Positions 10,986 to 24,787 of a DNA stretch of 64,000 nucleotides are shown one piece after another (position 1 is the first letter of the stretch; the number at the start of each line of letters is the position of its first letter). Origin of the DNA: Psoroptes ovis (lineage: Eukaryota; Arthropoda; Arachnida; Sarcoptiformes; Psoroptidae); the NCBI GenBank assembly GCA_002943765.1, contig PQWQ01000007.1:2501-66500 (forward strand), read 5' to 3'. The position numbers and the translations under genes are program-made. Under the pieces are notes generated by a model, which worked only from the letters and a program-made list of their open reading frames with translations, made no database searches and was not told the origin of the DNA.

Positions 10986-12454
10986 TCTTTTTCAATTTTC
11001 ATTATTTTCATTTGCTTTATAAGTGATCAATGGTTATCTATCATTTAATGTACGTTTTAAATTGAATTAAATCGAATTCATGTTTTCCAAACAAAAACAA
11101 ATGAGTTGAGAGTGACAGGTGAGGTGCGACTTAATCGCAATACAATCGATTCATTGATTCTAGTGTATAATCCTGATCTTATTAACTTGAAACTATTCGG
11201 TTTATCAAAAATATCATTAATTCAATAAAACAAATTCAATTTGTTGAATTGTTGATAAGCACGAATACACTAAGATTGCATAATTAATCAATATTGTAAT
11301 GATTGGAGGCCAAATGCCTTTCAAAAATTGCCTTCAATGTCAAAAAGTAGGACATCGAATGCGATTCAATTTAATCAGGATGTTAGCATAACTAAACTCA
11401 CTTTTAATCGATCACTGTTTTAGTCATGTCTCCTGGATGAGGACTAAAATAAGAAAAGCAAAAATTAATTCCCATACACAGACCAACAAAGGAATTTGTT
11501 ACAGTTTTTAGTGGAATCAATTTTCATTATTTCAAATACAAAATCATCCTAAACCGAGATGAAAATTCTTAAGGGTGAATTCACTTGGATTATCCAAAAA
11601 ATTTCGTATAAATAATTCCATTTTATCAACAAATTGCCTATCAGCCTTGTTGATTGACTTGTATTCTGGATGGAAAAAGCATTTCTAATTAAAAAAGTGA
11701 AAATAGAAAAATCATCTTTTTTGGGCGCAGTATCAGAATGAACATGTGAAAATTCAAAAATGGTTCGAAATATGATTTGATAGATAAGAAAGTAATAAAT
11801 TGAATGATTAAATTGTTTATCATTCATAAAGATATATTTGTAGATATCTGACAAACAAATAAACACCGATTTGTGTTTGAATTAAATGATTTGCAATGTG
11901 ATTATAGCAACAGTAATCAATTGATTGTATTCATATCATTCATTTTGGACTTGGAAAATTTTCAATTAGCCCAATTTGATTTATGAACTTTTCAAACTTT
12001 GAACAAACTAAACAATGACATTCGTCATCAATATTTATTGTTTGAATATGATTGATTCTCACTAATTAATAATATTTGCTTCCATCATTTCAATGATTTG
12101 TTTGCATAATAAATAATAACTCATCAAATACAAACTGATTGATGTACATGTATGATTTGATGCTATTTTTATCTCCGTTTCCAATGTCAAATCTTTTTTC
12201 AATCTTTGCTGCCTGTTTTAATGTTTACTTTTTGTTTTTATTCTTTAATATTTTCAACTCAATCAATCAGTGATCACCACACACCAAACTAATTCAAAGA
12301 ATGACATTTTCTATCATGATGGTTGACTGACTCTGATCAATCAAATAGATTATTTCCTTTTGAATTTGAATTTTGTTTAATTACAATTACAATTATTACA
12401 TAACATTCATTGGCAAAACATCAGCAAAACGAAAAAGAGAAACATTTAAATGAA
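10986..12454. other. Intergenic, TMEM192 to Mondo
   Basis: About 1.5 kb of AT-rich DNA between two divergently transcribed genes. A 105-codon minus-strand frame (11549-11866) has no similarity or splice support. A short perfect inverted repeat (TTTTAGTC at 11418-11425, GACTAAAA at 11442-11449) is present. The Mondo 5' UTR probably occupies the right end. Confidence 0.55.
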
Positions 12455-15400
12455 ATGTTGTCATTTGCAACAAACAAAATGATGAATAAAAATAATTCAT
12501 TTATGATTAATGATCGCAAAAAATTGTCATCAATGAATAAAGCGAATCGAATACACAGTGGCCATTTCATGGTGTCTGAAATCGATGAAAATGACAACGA
12601 ACACAATCAACAATCCATTCAGATTCAAAAGCAATCAACCCTATTGCAAACACAAAAGAATGCATCATCAAGAACATGTCAAATCAAGAGAACCTTGTGT
12701 CTTGAAATGCCATCAAACACAGCCAAATCGAGCAAAAAGGTATCGATTGATCAAACATTATGGAAATTATTACAATGCATGACATTAGCATATCACGACG
12801 ATATAACCTCACCCAAATGGAAAACATTTAAAGGTCTACAAATGAATATCAAAGACAAGATTCGTTTGAATAATATCATTTGGCGTGCTTGGCACATTCA
12901 ATGTGAGACAATCTTCATTTGATAAGTTCATATTAATCAGCATCATTTTTCGCAGATAATTATGGCCGCAAACCAAGTGTATGCCGTTTTTCATCAAACA
13001 TCGACACTGATCGACATAAAAAAACTGAATCGATTCTGTTGGAAGGCAAATATTGGAAACGCAAAGTTGATGTCATCAAAGCCGAATACAATAAATGGCG
13101 CCTTTACTATCAACACGTCTCGCATCGCACATGTCAATCGATTGATGATAATGGAGCCAATAATTGTAATAATGTGATTAATGTTAATAATCATAATTAT
13201 TTTAATGCAAATTCCAATCAAAATCACATTTCAAACAACCAAAATCATTCGAACAAGACAGTAAGTTTAACCAGTTAAATCAAATATTTAAAAATATTTT
13301 TTTCCATAATCAGCCATATGATTGGGAAAAAAATCTGCCAAGATGGACCAATAATCTCAGTTTCGATTCCTTATTTTCGACAACATCGAATACAGTTCAT
13401 TCAACATGGTCACAACCAAATGATAATTCATCGACTTTGAATGACAATAGTCACATAGCAAACAATCCAATAACAGAAATCAATCAGAATCACATGTTTA
13501 ATGACAACAATTTTTCATTTCAAAATTGTTTTGATTATGCCAATTCAAGGGAAATTGGTTTGTTAATGTTTTCAATAAGAGAAACAAATACTAATTATCA
13601 TTTTGCATAAAACCGATTTCAGCTCGTTCTGGCATGGGTGCCGATTTCATGCAACCAGTGCTGGAGCAGTTACAACCAAACATTGATTTCATTGATCAGT
13701 TTGAACAAGATTTCTTCACGTCTTTACGTAATTATCCATTGTCGACTGTTGCAGAAGTGGCCGAAACGGAGCAGCGACCTGGAGATATCCTCGACTCATT
13801 ATTCGACTCAACCATCTCGTCCAACAAAAACGATAACGAATTCTCATCGAAATCTTTGCAAAATAATGCCTTCATTCAGTACACAAATAATCATTCAGCA
13901 TCCGATCAATCAATTAATAATGTTATCGATAATTATCAACAACAATCAGTTCATAATTCACCGAACTCGCATTCCCATCTAAACGTATTTCAGTCAGTAG
14001 CATTTAAAATGGACTTTGAATCAAATATGAACGATGTTTGTACTAATAATTCAATAAATAACAATCAATCACTACCATCTACAATATTCAACAAACAAAC
14101 CATACCACAGAAGCATCCATCGACAGTAATCAACAATTTTGATCAAATCAATAATCTCCAGCCAACTACAACAATCTATGTTGATCCGAAAAATCAAGCA
14201 TTATCTGGCCAGAACTTGTCATTTACAGCAAATAATCAAACATCAAGTATCAATCCTTTATTGTCATTAGCCAGTAATAGTATTGACTATTGGCAACATC
14301 AACAACACCATTCATCTGCTAATATCAATAAAAATGATCAGCACAAACACATTTCCACTTACCTGGCAAAGTCATCATTTTCTGATGTGCAAATGGTACC
14401 AACCACCAATTCAACTGCTTTCGAACATCAGCAGCAGCGATTCAATCCTTTATCATCGTCATCTTCTTCATCTTCATCACCACAACAACAAACGCAACAT
14501 CAATCAACATCTTCGTTGATGGCATTCGATTTATCGAATTCAATGCAATTACAAAATAACAATAAATCGAATGACAATCAAAAGCCATGCAGCTCACTGA
14601 ATAGGAATTTGATTAACAAAAATTTGATGATCTCCAATCAATCATCACCACTGAATTATAGCAACTTCAAAGACCGATTATTAAGTGGCAAATATTGTCA
14701 TCATCATAATTCAACTAATCCATGTTCAAATTCAAATCATTCGAATAATGTCAATGAATACAATAATCATTCGAATCATTTGTACCGTGAAAGACGTCGT
14801 GTTTGTCATATAAATGCAGAACAGAAACGTCGTTGTAATATCAAAAATGGGTTCGATACTTTACGCAGTTTATTACCGACCTTATCGAATAATTCACAAA
14901 CCAAAATTTCAAAGGCATCCATGTTACATAAAGCAGCTGATTATATTCGCATTTTGAAAAATGAAGAATTCGATCAACAAAACAAATTGGACACTTTGAA
15001 ACAACAAATCAATCAGCTCAATGATGTAATCAGGTAAATCATTGTTTCATCAATCAATATTCAAACACTAATTGTCATCACAACAGTCATCTTCAAAATC
15101 AGCTGCCAACCTCTGGCCAACAAATGAATGATGATTTCAAAATTGAAAATTTCAAACAAAAATATTTTGATTATGTTCAGCAAAAAATAAATCAAAATTG
15201 GAAGTTTTGGATAGTAAGTTATTGTTGTTGAAACATTTTGTTTTCAAATAATTCAAATATAAATAATCAATCAGTTAAGCATCATAATTGAATCGTCATT
15301 ATTGGACTCGTATTGTAAACAAATGACAGCAAATAATTTCGATGAACTCAACAAAACATTATTCACTTGGTTAGATCAAAATTGCAATCTACCCACATTA

Positions 15401-15614
15401 CGCAAAGGTATTTCAACTATTTTATCAATAAATTTATTAAATCAATTCCAATTCAATATTTTCAGATGTCTTGAACTCACTGCGTTTCATATCAACTTCA
15501 ACAAACATTTTGACTAATCCTGAATTATTAGAGAATGACATCAAAAAAACATCAACAATCTTAATGTTGAACAAGTGTCAACATGCTGCTCATCAACAAT
15601 TATTCAATAGTTAA
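12455..15614 (+). CDS. Mondo: Mondo (MondoA/ChREBP-type glucose-sensing bHLH-Zip factor)
   Basis: Partner of Mlx that senses glucose-6-phosphate and activates carbohydrate-response genes. Seven exons: 12455-12902, 12956-13260, 13314-13557, 13623-15033, 15087-15213, 15275-15407 and 15466-15614, 938 residues (human MLXIP about 919). The N-terminal Mondo conserved regions are clear: IHSGHFMVS, then KWKTFKGLQMNIKDKIRLNN and GKYWKRKVDVIKAEYNKW. A poly-Asn/Gln/Ser activation region follows. Then comes the bHLH (RERRRVCHINAEQKRRCNIK, leucine zipper after it) and the C-terminal dimerisation/cytoplasmic-localisation domain starting at QNWKFWI. An in-frame stop at 12401 limits the exon. The ATG at 12455 was chosen because the longer frame begins at TTG. 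An extra 5' coding exon cannot be excluded. Confidence 0.92.
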
Positions 15615-16066
15615 TCATATCATTTTTAATGAAAACAATTTAAAACTTACATTTATCGATGATTCACTTTACGAATTATTATTTTTAAGCATCACTCAAT
15701 TAAACGTCGATATGAAATGAAAGATTTAAACATTACTTCACTACACAAAAGAAAATTCTAATTTAAATTTCAAAAACAAAATGATCATCATCAAAAGCTT
15801 TACACTTTCATCTCTCCCAAGAGGTCATTCTTGTCAGTGTTTGCGTCTACGCACAATGACCCTTTTTAAAATTCAAATGAACAAACAGCTTTTATAATAT
15901 GTTCAGTGATATGATCAAAGAAATGATTATTTAATGTTATCGATTTTGAATAATGTTTGATGTTCTACCTGAATATTAATAATTAAGGCAATTAACAATT
16001 TTTGAGCAATCGATTCAATAATAAAAACAGTGAAAATGTATATTCTGACCAGATGAATGTAATTTC
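15615..16066. other. Intergenic, between convergent Mondo and AKAP1
   Basis: Contains both 3' UTRs. An AATAAA-like motif on the plus strand (16016-16023) and AT-rich DNA are seen. No coding signal. Confidence 0.55.
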
Positions 16067-19013
16067 TTAATGGTTCAAGGCATCATTATTATGGTTTGTT
16101 GATGATTTCGAAGGCCAAAATGGTTTGGATGCTGAGGACAATTTTGTTTGATGTGTCAATGATGATTGTGGTGTTTGGACAATGAATTGTGCATGGCCAC
16201 TTTTGACCAATTCATCAGCAATGTTGATCCACTATTTGGGTGAATTAATACAAAATAATTCATAAAAAAGAAATCAAAAGGAAAATGAATGAATACCTTA
16301 TGATTATCAACAAGTTTATATAAATTAACGAATGGTATGCCATTTTCATCATAACTTTCTATGTCAGCGTGAATCACTTTACCCTTGGCTAATTCTTCAA
16401 AATATGCATTCGCTTGAGGTGTCCAACCTTGTTCTTCTATGAAAAGAATGAATGTAAATCAATCAATTAAGGAAATGAACAAAACCAAACTTACGATCAA
16501 TTGGCTGGACACGTGCTAAACGACATTCAGATGCTTGAAATGGTAAAGATAAGAATTTATAGTTAATAGCACGCAATCTGTCAATCGGTATATTGAGTAA
16601 CTCGCCACCATAATCAACAAATATCAAATCACATTCTTGTCCAGATTCACGCACATGTTTGACTGATGCACGAAACCAACCTTCAGCTGTTGGTGCTGCA
16701 CAAACTAAGCCTTCTTTGACTTGTGGAATGGGAGGTGTGTCGATATTTGAATAATTTTCATTCATTTCTCGATCCAATATACTCAGCATGGGATATGAAG
16801 GATGTGTTGGTTGTTGCAGGAAAAAATGGCCGGCATCAATTGTACATGATAATATCACTTCAGTGAGTACACCAACCGGGAGTGATAACTAATTAAACAT
16901 TAATCATATTAATCAATCATTCATTTATATTATTCATTCATTTATTAATTGTTGAATGGCACTCACATGACAAGAAGGTGGTAATGCAACTGTTGGTGTT
17001 ATTGCAAAATAACTCAAGTCCACCGATGAATATGGATCCTCGGCAAAACGTTCGTTTATCATTACAAGGGCTTGATAGACATTCTCTTTAAAACCTATTA
17101 ATCATGATTATCATTAAGTATTGATTCAACTAAACAAAACATAAACAATACCATAAATAGTACAAATATTGCTGCTCTCATTATACGGCTCGATAACGAT
17201 TCTCGTATTTGTTATCCTTTTGATTGGATTGATTATGCGTCCCTTGCGGCCAATCAAAAATCCAACCGAATTTGATGACAAACGAAAATTGTATTGTACA
17301 CATTGCTGCGAATCCATTGGTAATGAATCTAATATTGCTGCTGCAGACATTAATGATGAATTTGTTGTGTTATCATTGTTGTCGTTGGGTGCTGCTGCTG
17401 CCAGTGTCGATGATGACGATGGATACCAGCAATTATCAGCTGCAGTCATCGCTTCGGTGATTACATTGATTGATGTTGTCGAGTTGTGTTCATGATTTGG
17501 TGGTGATATGGTTTCAAGTAGGCAGCTGCCTTTCCCACTATCATTCGATTCCTAAGATGAATATCAATCGATTAATTCTGTTTTCCAAGAATAAATCATT
17601 TACCTGACTCTGATCATCATTACTGATATTAGCATCGATTTGAGTTTCTTGTTGAATGTGTTTTGATTCATTTTCATTTGATTGCTGCTGTGCACAATGA
17701 TCACTAATAGGCGTGATCGAAACATCAGGATAATTGGTGTACATGTCATTATTATCATCACTATTCTCATCTTTTCTTATTTGTTCTTTGTCATTCAATT
17801 TTGAATGATAATCTTCATTTTTGCTGTCATCATTATTGACTATCATTGTTTTCGGATCACAAACATTCGACACTTGGTCACAATTGGTTGATGATGAAAC
17901 AATTTCAGAGGCAAACATTTGTTTATGATTGGCATTTAGATTGATATCAATTTCATTAGAATCATTATTACAATAATCATCATCAACAACATTCATTGAA
18001 AGTGATGATGTGTTCACAGTTGGTTGCATTGATACTTGATGAGTAATTAGAATTGTATCATTTTTTCTATTTTTTTTCTTTTTCTTCTTTCTCTTGTCTT
18101 CATATAACACAAAATCATCATCGTCATTATCAGCCAGTTTGTATTTATCATCATTATTTTCAATGAAATCATTGTTATCACAACTCAATGAATTATCAAT
18201 TGATTTTTCAGTCATTTCTATTTTAGACTCATCATCATCATTCATGTGCTTGTTCAAGTTTTGCTCACAATTCGCAATCGTTACCATGGTATCAACTGAT
18301 TTGTTAGTCAATTCTATATCCTCAACTTTGCTACATTCTTCTTCAATTTTAGCTTCTTCTGTGACATCTTTCGAATCCGTTAAATCAATTGACAATTCAT
18401 TGTGTTCATCGACTGGCTGCTCACCATCGATAGAACCAAAGCCAAACTTCGGTGTTGTTGCTGCATCAGTCATTTCATTGTCATCTTTGAATGATTTAAT
18501 TTCATCCAATGAATTGTCAATTAGAAAATCTTTTAGCACCATTTTTTTCATTTCAATGAAATCGTCTTTATCAATGGAAGTGAACGATAAATTAAAACTG
18601 CTATCATCAGTGTTGTTGAGTGTAGCATCATCAATCAATTTGTTATTATCATCAACCATATTGCTTTGATTCTCTTCTTCAATTATCAATTCAAATGAAT
18701 CAGCTGCAACATAATTGAAAAATAGACAAATCAATTAATTCAAATATTTAAGAAAATATTTACCTTCTTCATCTCGTGATTGACTATCAGAATGGTCATC
18801 TAAATCGTTTTGACGATTGATTGAATCTGCGTCTTTGATATTTGGTATTGTGGGATGCTGCTGACTTGGATCATCAACATTCGATTCAAATTGATCAGAT
18901 GAATGACTATTTTTCTTTATTTTTTTATTTCGCAAATAATAAATAGTGACTAATGTTAAGGCTAATAATGAAACACTACAGGCCAACACTACGGCACGAT
19001 CATTGAATGCCAT
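16067..19013 (-). CDS. AKAP1: AKAP1 homologue, mitochondrial A-kinase anchor with KH and Tudor domains
   Basis: Seven exons: 18764-19013, 17604-18703, 17152-17551, 16967-17094, 16495-16888, 16297-16436 and 16067-16231, 858 residues. The N-terminus has one hydrophobic segment (about residues 7-28) followed by RNKKIKK, a tail-anchor-like outer-membrane signal. A long Asp/Asn/Glu-rich region follows, where the PKA-RII helix would lie; I did not identify that helix. Then comes a KH domain with GxxG core IGRKGR and a Tudor domain (CTIDAGHFFLQQPTHPSY, VCAAPTAEGWFRASVK, FVDYGG). This order and the FLQQPTHP and CAAP signatures match AKAP1 better than TDRKH, which has two KH domains. Known role: tethering PKA and mRNAs to mitochondria. 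The codon at 19013 is the first ATG; the upstream TTG is not used. Confidence 0.88.
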
Positions 19014-20497
19014 CAATTGTTTGAATGATATTTATTGTCTTCAAATCAATTCTATTTAGTACTTTTTGATAAATCGCCAACCAACCAATTTTTCAATCAC
19101 TAAATCCGCCAAAAGCACAACACAAAATAGCGAGAAAACCTAAATGAACATATTCGATAAAATTAATTAATCAAATTAGTGAAAACAAATCAAAACAATC
19201 TCATGTTTTCAATGATTCACATTCATTAAACAAACATTCACACAAACACACCGGTCAAATGAAACAAAATATAAGGCTTTTCACCGATTCACCAGAATGT
19301 GTTATGATTGCTGCCTCACAAAACATATTGCCACTATTCACTTCTATCAGCATGGAAAGTATATATTTTTATATGAATAAGTCACAATCAAAAACATAGA
19401 ACCAGTTTTTGTTGCCAGAAATGCGAAATGATTTGAGAAAACATATTCCACAAATATCATCTGCTTAATACTACCAATTCATTATAATCAATATCATGCA
19501 TTCTACTTCAAACTTTTTGTTTGTAAGATGTTAGAATTTAGATTAATCTCAACATTTTGTAAGATGATCATTTTCAATTAACCATCTTTCATCTATTTTT
19601 TTGAGGTTATAACTAAGCAAAGCAGACAATGAAGAGTTTTATTTGCTTAAGACTTGATTTAACCTTTTCATCTGAATATTTTCATTTTTCTTCATTCAAC
19701 TTTCACTCTTGTCATTCATCTAATTTTCAAATATTTCATCCAATCAATTGATTGGAATTGCTAATTTCGAATGTAAAAACTCACCTTGAAATTCGAAAAT
19801 TGTTTTGATTATCATAAATAATCAATTTCACAGTTGATCACCATCAAACAAGCATTCACTAATAAACAAAAGTAAAATTGCGACAGAATCGATTTGTCTC
19901 ATTCAAAGGCTGATTAGTTGTTTCAATTGTAATTGTTTAGATCAGACAAAATTATTGCAATTAGAATGCAAATAGTGTTGTAACCAAAACAACCAATGTT
20001 GATCAATTTCTATGATTAATTCAATTATCTTTATTTGCCAACCGATTAAAAGATTAGATAATGTCTTAATAATAATTCATTTGATTTGACTGAAAAACGC
20101 GTTTTCATTTCAAAATTCATTGATTTAATTCAAATTAGTAATGTTTGTTGATTTCATTAAGCAATTCGAAAAGGTGATGCGTTTTTGAAGCAACTTTTTG
20201 TAAGCAACAAATTGGATGCATTCACTTTGTCACTATTCAAACAATACCACCACCGGCTTTCTTGCATTGTTCAATTTGTTCAATTTGTTTGAATTTTAAA
20301 TTGTTCTATCATTCATACCGCCACCACCACTGTTAAATGAACCACTATGTTCAAGTTGCAATTTTCATCATTCGAATGTCTGCACACTTTCAAACACGTG
20401 AAATCAAATTCAAAAAATGACACCATCTAGTGTTTATTAATTAAATTTATTTGAATAAAATTTTAAAATTCTACATTTCATCAGAATCATTATTCAT
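19014..20497. other. Intergenic, AKAP1 to NDUFA7
   Basis: About 1.5 kb with no recognisable exon on either strand. Only short local repeats are seen, such as TTGTTCAATTTGTTCAATTTG near 20270. It must contain the AKAP1 promoter at its left end. Confidence 0.55.
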
Positions 20498-20906
20498 TCA
20501 ATCCCAACGATATACATGACCAGGTGTGGGCGGCTGAATTTTGGTCTTATCTGCGGCCTCGATCTTTTTTGTTGGCATCAAATTCGAAGGAGGTAAAACT
20601 GATCGTCTTGCATCACGATGCACATAGTAATTATCAAATGCTTTGTGGGCACATCCTTGATTCAATTGTGGCTTTGGATATGGCCTAATTTTATATCATT
20701 AGATTTCATTAATCAAAGGCTTCGAATTCAGAGAAAAATAATTGATACCTTGGCGATAATTGATCTTGAAAACGATTTTGTTGATTCCATGTTCGCTGTT
20801 TTAAAATGCAATATTTTAATCAATGCAATTTTCAAAAAGAATTACTTACTCCTAATAAAAGAGCACGAATAAGTTGTATTGGTTTGCTAACATCTCTTTG
20901 ATACAT
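20498..20906 (-). CDS. NDUFA7: NADH dehydrogenase 1 alpha subcomplex subunit 7 (B14.5a)
   Basis: Small accessory subunit of mitochondrial complex I. Three exons: 20850-20906, 20749-20795 and 20498-20684, in phase 0 then 2, give 96 residues (human 113). The start MYQRDVSKPIQLIRALL corresponds to the family's amphipathic N-terminus. NQQNRFQDQLSPRPYPKPQL and then NYYVHRDARRSVLPPSNLMP match the diagnostic NYYCTRDGRR-xx-PPS block. The end PPTPGHVYRWD matches the P-x-KRWE end. The gene is easily missed because no exon exceeds 190 nt. The intron between exons 1 and 2 is 54 bp. Confidence 0.85.
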
Positions 20907-21100
20907 TTCTGATCAAATAACAGAAACAAAATAATCAATCAAACACTTGAAACCAAATCAATTTTTGAAATAAAAATCAAAAATTAACTTTGAGTTGTCC
21001 TTTTTTTTTGAAAACAAAAACAATGCAAAACAGCGCCACCTTTCATATTTAAAAAAAATTTAATTCAAAAAACATAAAAAGTCATAAAAATAAACATGAA

Positions 21101-22692
21101 TCAATTTTGATGTTGACGATCATTATTGCTGTAATGGGTGATTGATTCATTATTTCTATTTTCATTTCGCAATCGCCATTCGACCATGACAAATGTCAAA
21201 GTTCCTAAAGTGGCAAACACTGCTAATATTGCTAGTTGAATGTATAAATTGAGATATGGCGTATAAAAAAAGGCACATGCACAAGCGATTGATTGGAAAA
21301 ATTTGAATAAAGCAAATGCTGGTGCACTGTTGTTCGAATATAATGTCCCTAATATGGACATACATTGAGTGTTAAAACATGAATCAGCAAAACCCAACAA
21401 AAATCCAGATATCAATGCTAATGTAAGACTGTCAATTGAAAAATAAGGAAATTCAATTTTATATGAAAAAAACACATAAAAACAAAATTCACCTTGGGGT
21501 AATGTAAGCTGATTCCTTCACCGTTTCGCTGATTGTCGAATCAGGTGGAAAATTGATTAAAATAAACAAAAATGAAATCATATGAATGAAATAGCCGAGC
21601 ACAATGATTGGATCACGTCCCCAACGCACTGTTTTCGATCCTAAAATGCCAAACAATAATCCACCAATTATCTCCCCAATACCGATCAGCATGCCGGCGA
21701 GTCCTACATATTTTTTGGCATTACCATCTTGGTCCAATTGATTAATTCGGCCTAATGCTGTTGTAAAAACACCACTGAAAAAGCTAAGTTCTATGCCGGT
21801 ATACCAAAATGTAACACACAATAAAATCATGCGCTTCGTATTCAACAATTCAAAGGAATCCTCTAAGAATATGAGATATAAGAATGAAGCATTATTGATC
21901 ATGTTACAATTTAATTTGAAAATAAAACTTACTAATCGATCGAATCACATCAAATGAACCTTGTTGCTGATCAGGTACTTGCTGGTCATCATTTCGCTTT
22001 GGTTGTCCTAAAAAAAACATGGAAACAATACCAATACAACCAACGATTGATAATACAATATATGTGATGGTGCGTGTTGATTGTGGAATATACACTTGAG
22101 TCATATCTTTAAAATAAACAAATACAAATATATTCCCAAATAATAAACTACACTGGAATAATGTCCAAAATATTCCCGTATTACGACCCATTGTTTTATC
22201 ATTTGAACAAATTGTCAAGTAATAACCTTGCGCCGTCCATATGATGGCTGCACCAAAACCAACGATCATCGATACTATGTAAAGCAGCCATGCTCGAGGC
22301 CACAGGAAGTTTGCGATGAATAATCTTATTTTAGAAAAAATTTTAAATTTTGTTTCATGAATGATCAACATCTTACATATATGTAATGCCAGAGATAATC
22401 ATGGAAACGCGTGCGCCCATCAGTCGCACAAATGCTGGCGCAATCCAATTCACTAAGCTGAATATTAAATAAATAAGGCACATACTGATGAATGTATTGG
22501 CACCATAATTGTCATTATCATGATTAATACTGTCGATAATGGGACCCTATTTGAGAAGAAAAATTAATTTTAGAATAGATTCATTGCAATATTTCAAAAA
22601 CAAACCTGGATGAAACCATTTGTTTGGAATGAAGTAAATAGAAACATAAATGATAAGCCCAATATGAAAACATTTATTAAATTTCGATCCAT
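21101..22692 (-). CDS. MFSD11: UNC93-like protein MFSD11
   Basis: Major-facilitator-fold membrane protein of the UNC93 group. Five exons: 22606-22692, 22377-22546, 21933-22324, 21493-21862 and 21101-21428, 448 residues (human 449). Family blocks seen: FLFTSFQTNGFIQ in TM1, WTAQGYYLTICSNDKTMGRN, GIELSFFSGVFTT, GIGEIIGGLLFGILG, and GFADSCFNTQCMSILGTLYS with SAPAFALFKFFQS. About 12 hydrophobic segments are present in all. The central cytosolic loop is a short Gln/Asp-rich linker. Substrate is unknown for the family. Spacing of only 194 bp to the NDUFA7 start suggests its terminator and the NDUFA7 promoter are packed together. Confidence 0.92.
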
Positions 22693-23402
22693 TTTCGATG
22701 ATGAACGTCGCAGTGACTAAGATCTAAGTGAAAATGATTTATTTTTGGGAAAATAAATAAATTAATTTTGATAAATCAAAATGTACAAATCTGTTTATCT
22801 TTTAAATCGATGCATGACACAAACAAAATAAGATATCACATTCAACGACAGCACAAATCCTTCGTGCATCGATTAAATGTGACAATAAGGCATCGCATCC
22901 TAATTTATTAAATCACAAGGATACCATAGATCCAAGGTAACATTCCTTGCTAAAATAATTATTATTTTGTCGACACAAATTAATTTTCCATAATTTTTAT
23001 TTTTGGGAGTTATCATTTAATCCTATCGATTGGACAATCATTTAATCAATGGAAAATACCTTTTGTTCGATGAAGAAGACAATTAATTATTTTCAATTTG
23101 TCATCATTCGTTTAATTGAATATCAAATCAAATTTGATAACTTATCAATCATTTACAGTAAAATAAACATTTATTTTAAATCAAACACAAACGGTCATTG
23201 ATTTGTGTTTGTTTTTCAATCAAAGTGTGATGATGTGTTTGTGTTCTGTTCGAAAGTGAATAAGAGATTAAAAGTTGTGAGATATATTTATCATTCAGTA
23301 TTTAGTGTTTGTTGATTGGAAAAATCTGCTAAATAAGAAAATATTTGCGCATGCTTTCTCTATGAGAATGTGAAGTTGAAATTGTTGAATGTTCGAAAGA
23401 GA
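22693..23402. other. Intergenic, MFSD11 to MacroD
   Basis: AT-rich, no coding signal. Holds the MFSD11 promoter at the left and the 3' flank of the macro-domain gene at the right. Confidence 0.55.
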
Positions 23403-24207
23403 TTATTCTTCATCTTCACATGGTGTTGGTGGGAAATATTCCGGTATCAAACGATTATAAATTTCAATATCTTTATCCATAAACAAGCAAAATATAATAC
23501 GATCGATTGAATGCAAATTGTCATCATTTTCTAACCATTTCCTTACGGTATTCAATGATACATGCGCTGCATTCTCATTGGGATAACCAAATATACCTGT
23601 CGATATGCATGGAAATGCAATCGAACGCAGTTGATTCTGACGTAACAAATTTAATGCGTTTCGATAGCAGCTTTCTAATAAATCTGCTTTTTCGCCAACC
23701 GGACCTACACAATGTATTATGTCTTTATATTTTTAGGAAAAAAAGGATTAAAAACAGTCATAAATTAATGCAAAATGATTCTCACATTTTGCCGGCAAAC
23801 GATATCCGCCAGTCATTTTACAATTGCCAGTTTGACAACCATTCAATGTACGACATTCCGATTGTAAATCATCATAACCGGCAGCTCGGTGTATGAATCC
23901 ATCAACTGTTTTAAGAAAAGAAAATCAATTCATTTTGATTAAACAATTGATTAAGTAATCACTCACCTCCACCCCCACCCGATAATTGCTCATTAGCAGC
24001 ATTAACAATGGCATCAATTTCCAATGTTGTTATGTCTCCATTAAATAATGAAATGCGTTCATTCATATCATGATTCGGTTTATATTTACTGCAGATATTT
24101 GAAGGTAATTTCGAAATTTTGTGCATCTCAGACCATTTTGGTATTTGATTCAATTGTTTGAAATTGACACCACATTTATAGTGGGTACGCTTTTCATCGA
24201 TATCCAT
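23403..24207 (-). CDS. MACROD: MacroD-type ADP-ribosyl hydrolase
   Basis: Macro-domain enzyme that removes mono-ADP-ribose from aspartate/glutamate and hydrolyses O-acetyl-ADP-ribose. Three exons: 23967-24207, 23786-23905 and 23403-23722, 226 residues. Seen: [19 protein letters not shown], the glycine-rich loop [15 protein letters not shown] (split by intron 1), [20 protein letters not shown] (split by intron 2) and the phosphate loop [18 protein letters not shown]. These match MACROD1/MACROD2 and bacterial YmdB. There is no long mitochondrial presequence and no long C-terminal region, so it cannot be assigned to one vertebrate paralogue. The codon at 24207 is the first ATG in frame; an upstream TTG-started extension is not credible. 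Confidence 0.92.
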
Positions 24208-24787
24208 TTTAAGGAATTTGTCTAACAAATTGTACAATATTTGATCATATTCATTTATTTAAATTCATTTCAATAAATCAAACCTTTTGTGGACTGAAAA
24301 GATGACATTGTACGCACAGATATTTTGGGCAATGTAATCAGTGCTATATTCAAACTGAATTTGAGAGAATGATAAAGTGGTAATTTTATCAAATGGCGAT
24401 TCATAATAGAATTCATACAAAAAACAGCTGAACTTGTTTCTTTTGCAAATTTCGAAAACAAGAATACACAAGTACCAAAAGCAAAAAATGGGCAATAAAT
24501 AAACAAAATACACTCTAATGTATTCTTACAACAACAGATGGCATTCGCAATTTTCCATTTGAAAATTGACCATTTCTTAGGACCAAAATCACCGAAAGCT
24601 ATATAATAATGATTGATAATTCAATTTGTAAGCATCAAGGATGCTTAAATGCGCATCGTTTGTATTAAATGTACTTTGGTAAACAATTTGGAACCTTAAA
24701 ATTATGACACCTAGAAAATATATGTTAATTACTATGAGGAAATTTTCATTTGGATTAATTTTTGATGATTAATTTTAATTGATCAAA
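24208..24787. other. Intergenic, divergent promoter region MacroD/Nmdar2
   Basis: Both flanking genes start here and read outward. Short frames on the minus strand (24265-24513) have no similarity. No further structure recognised. Confidence 0.55.

Noticed and set aside
11418..11449. Inverted repeat TTTTAGTC/GACTAAAA with a 16-nt loop
   Set aside because: Eight-bp stems are expected by chance in AT-rich DNA, and no known RNA motif fits.
11549..11866. 105-codon minus-strand frame
   Set aside because: Composition typical of AT-rich noncoding DNA; no domain, no neighbouring exon.
18094..18669. 191-codon Ser/Leu-rich plus-strand frame
   Set aside because: Antisense shadow of the Asp/Asn/Glu-rich exon of AKAP1.
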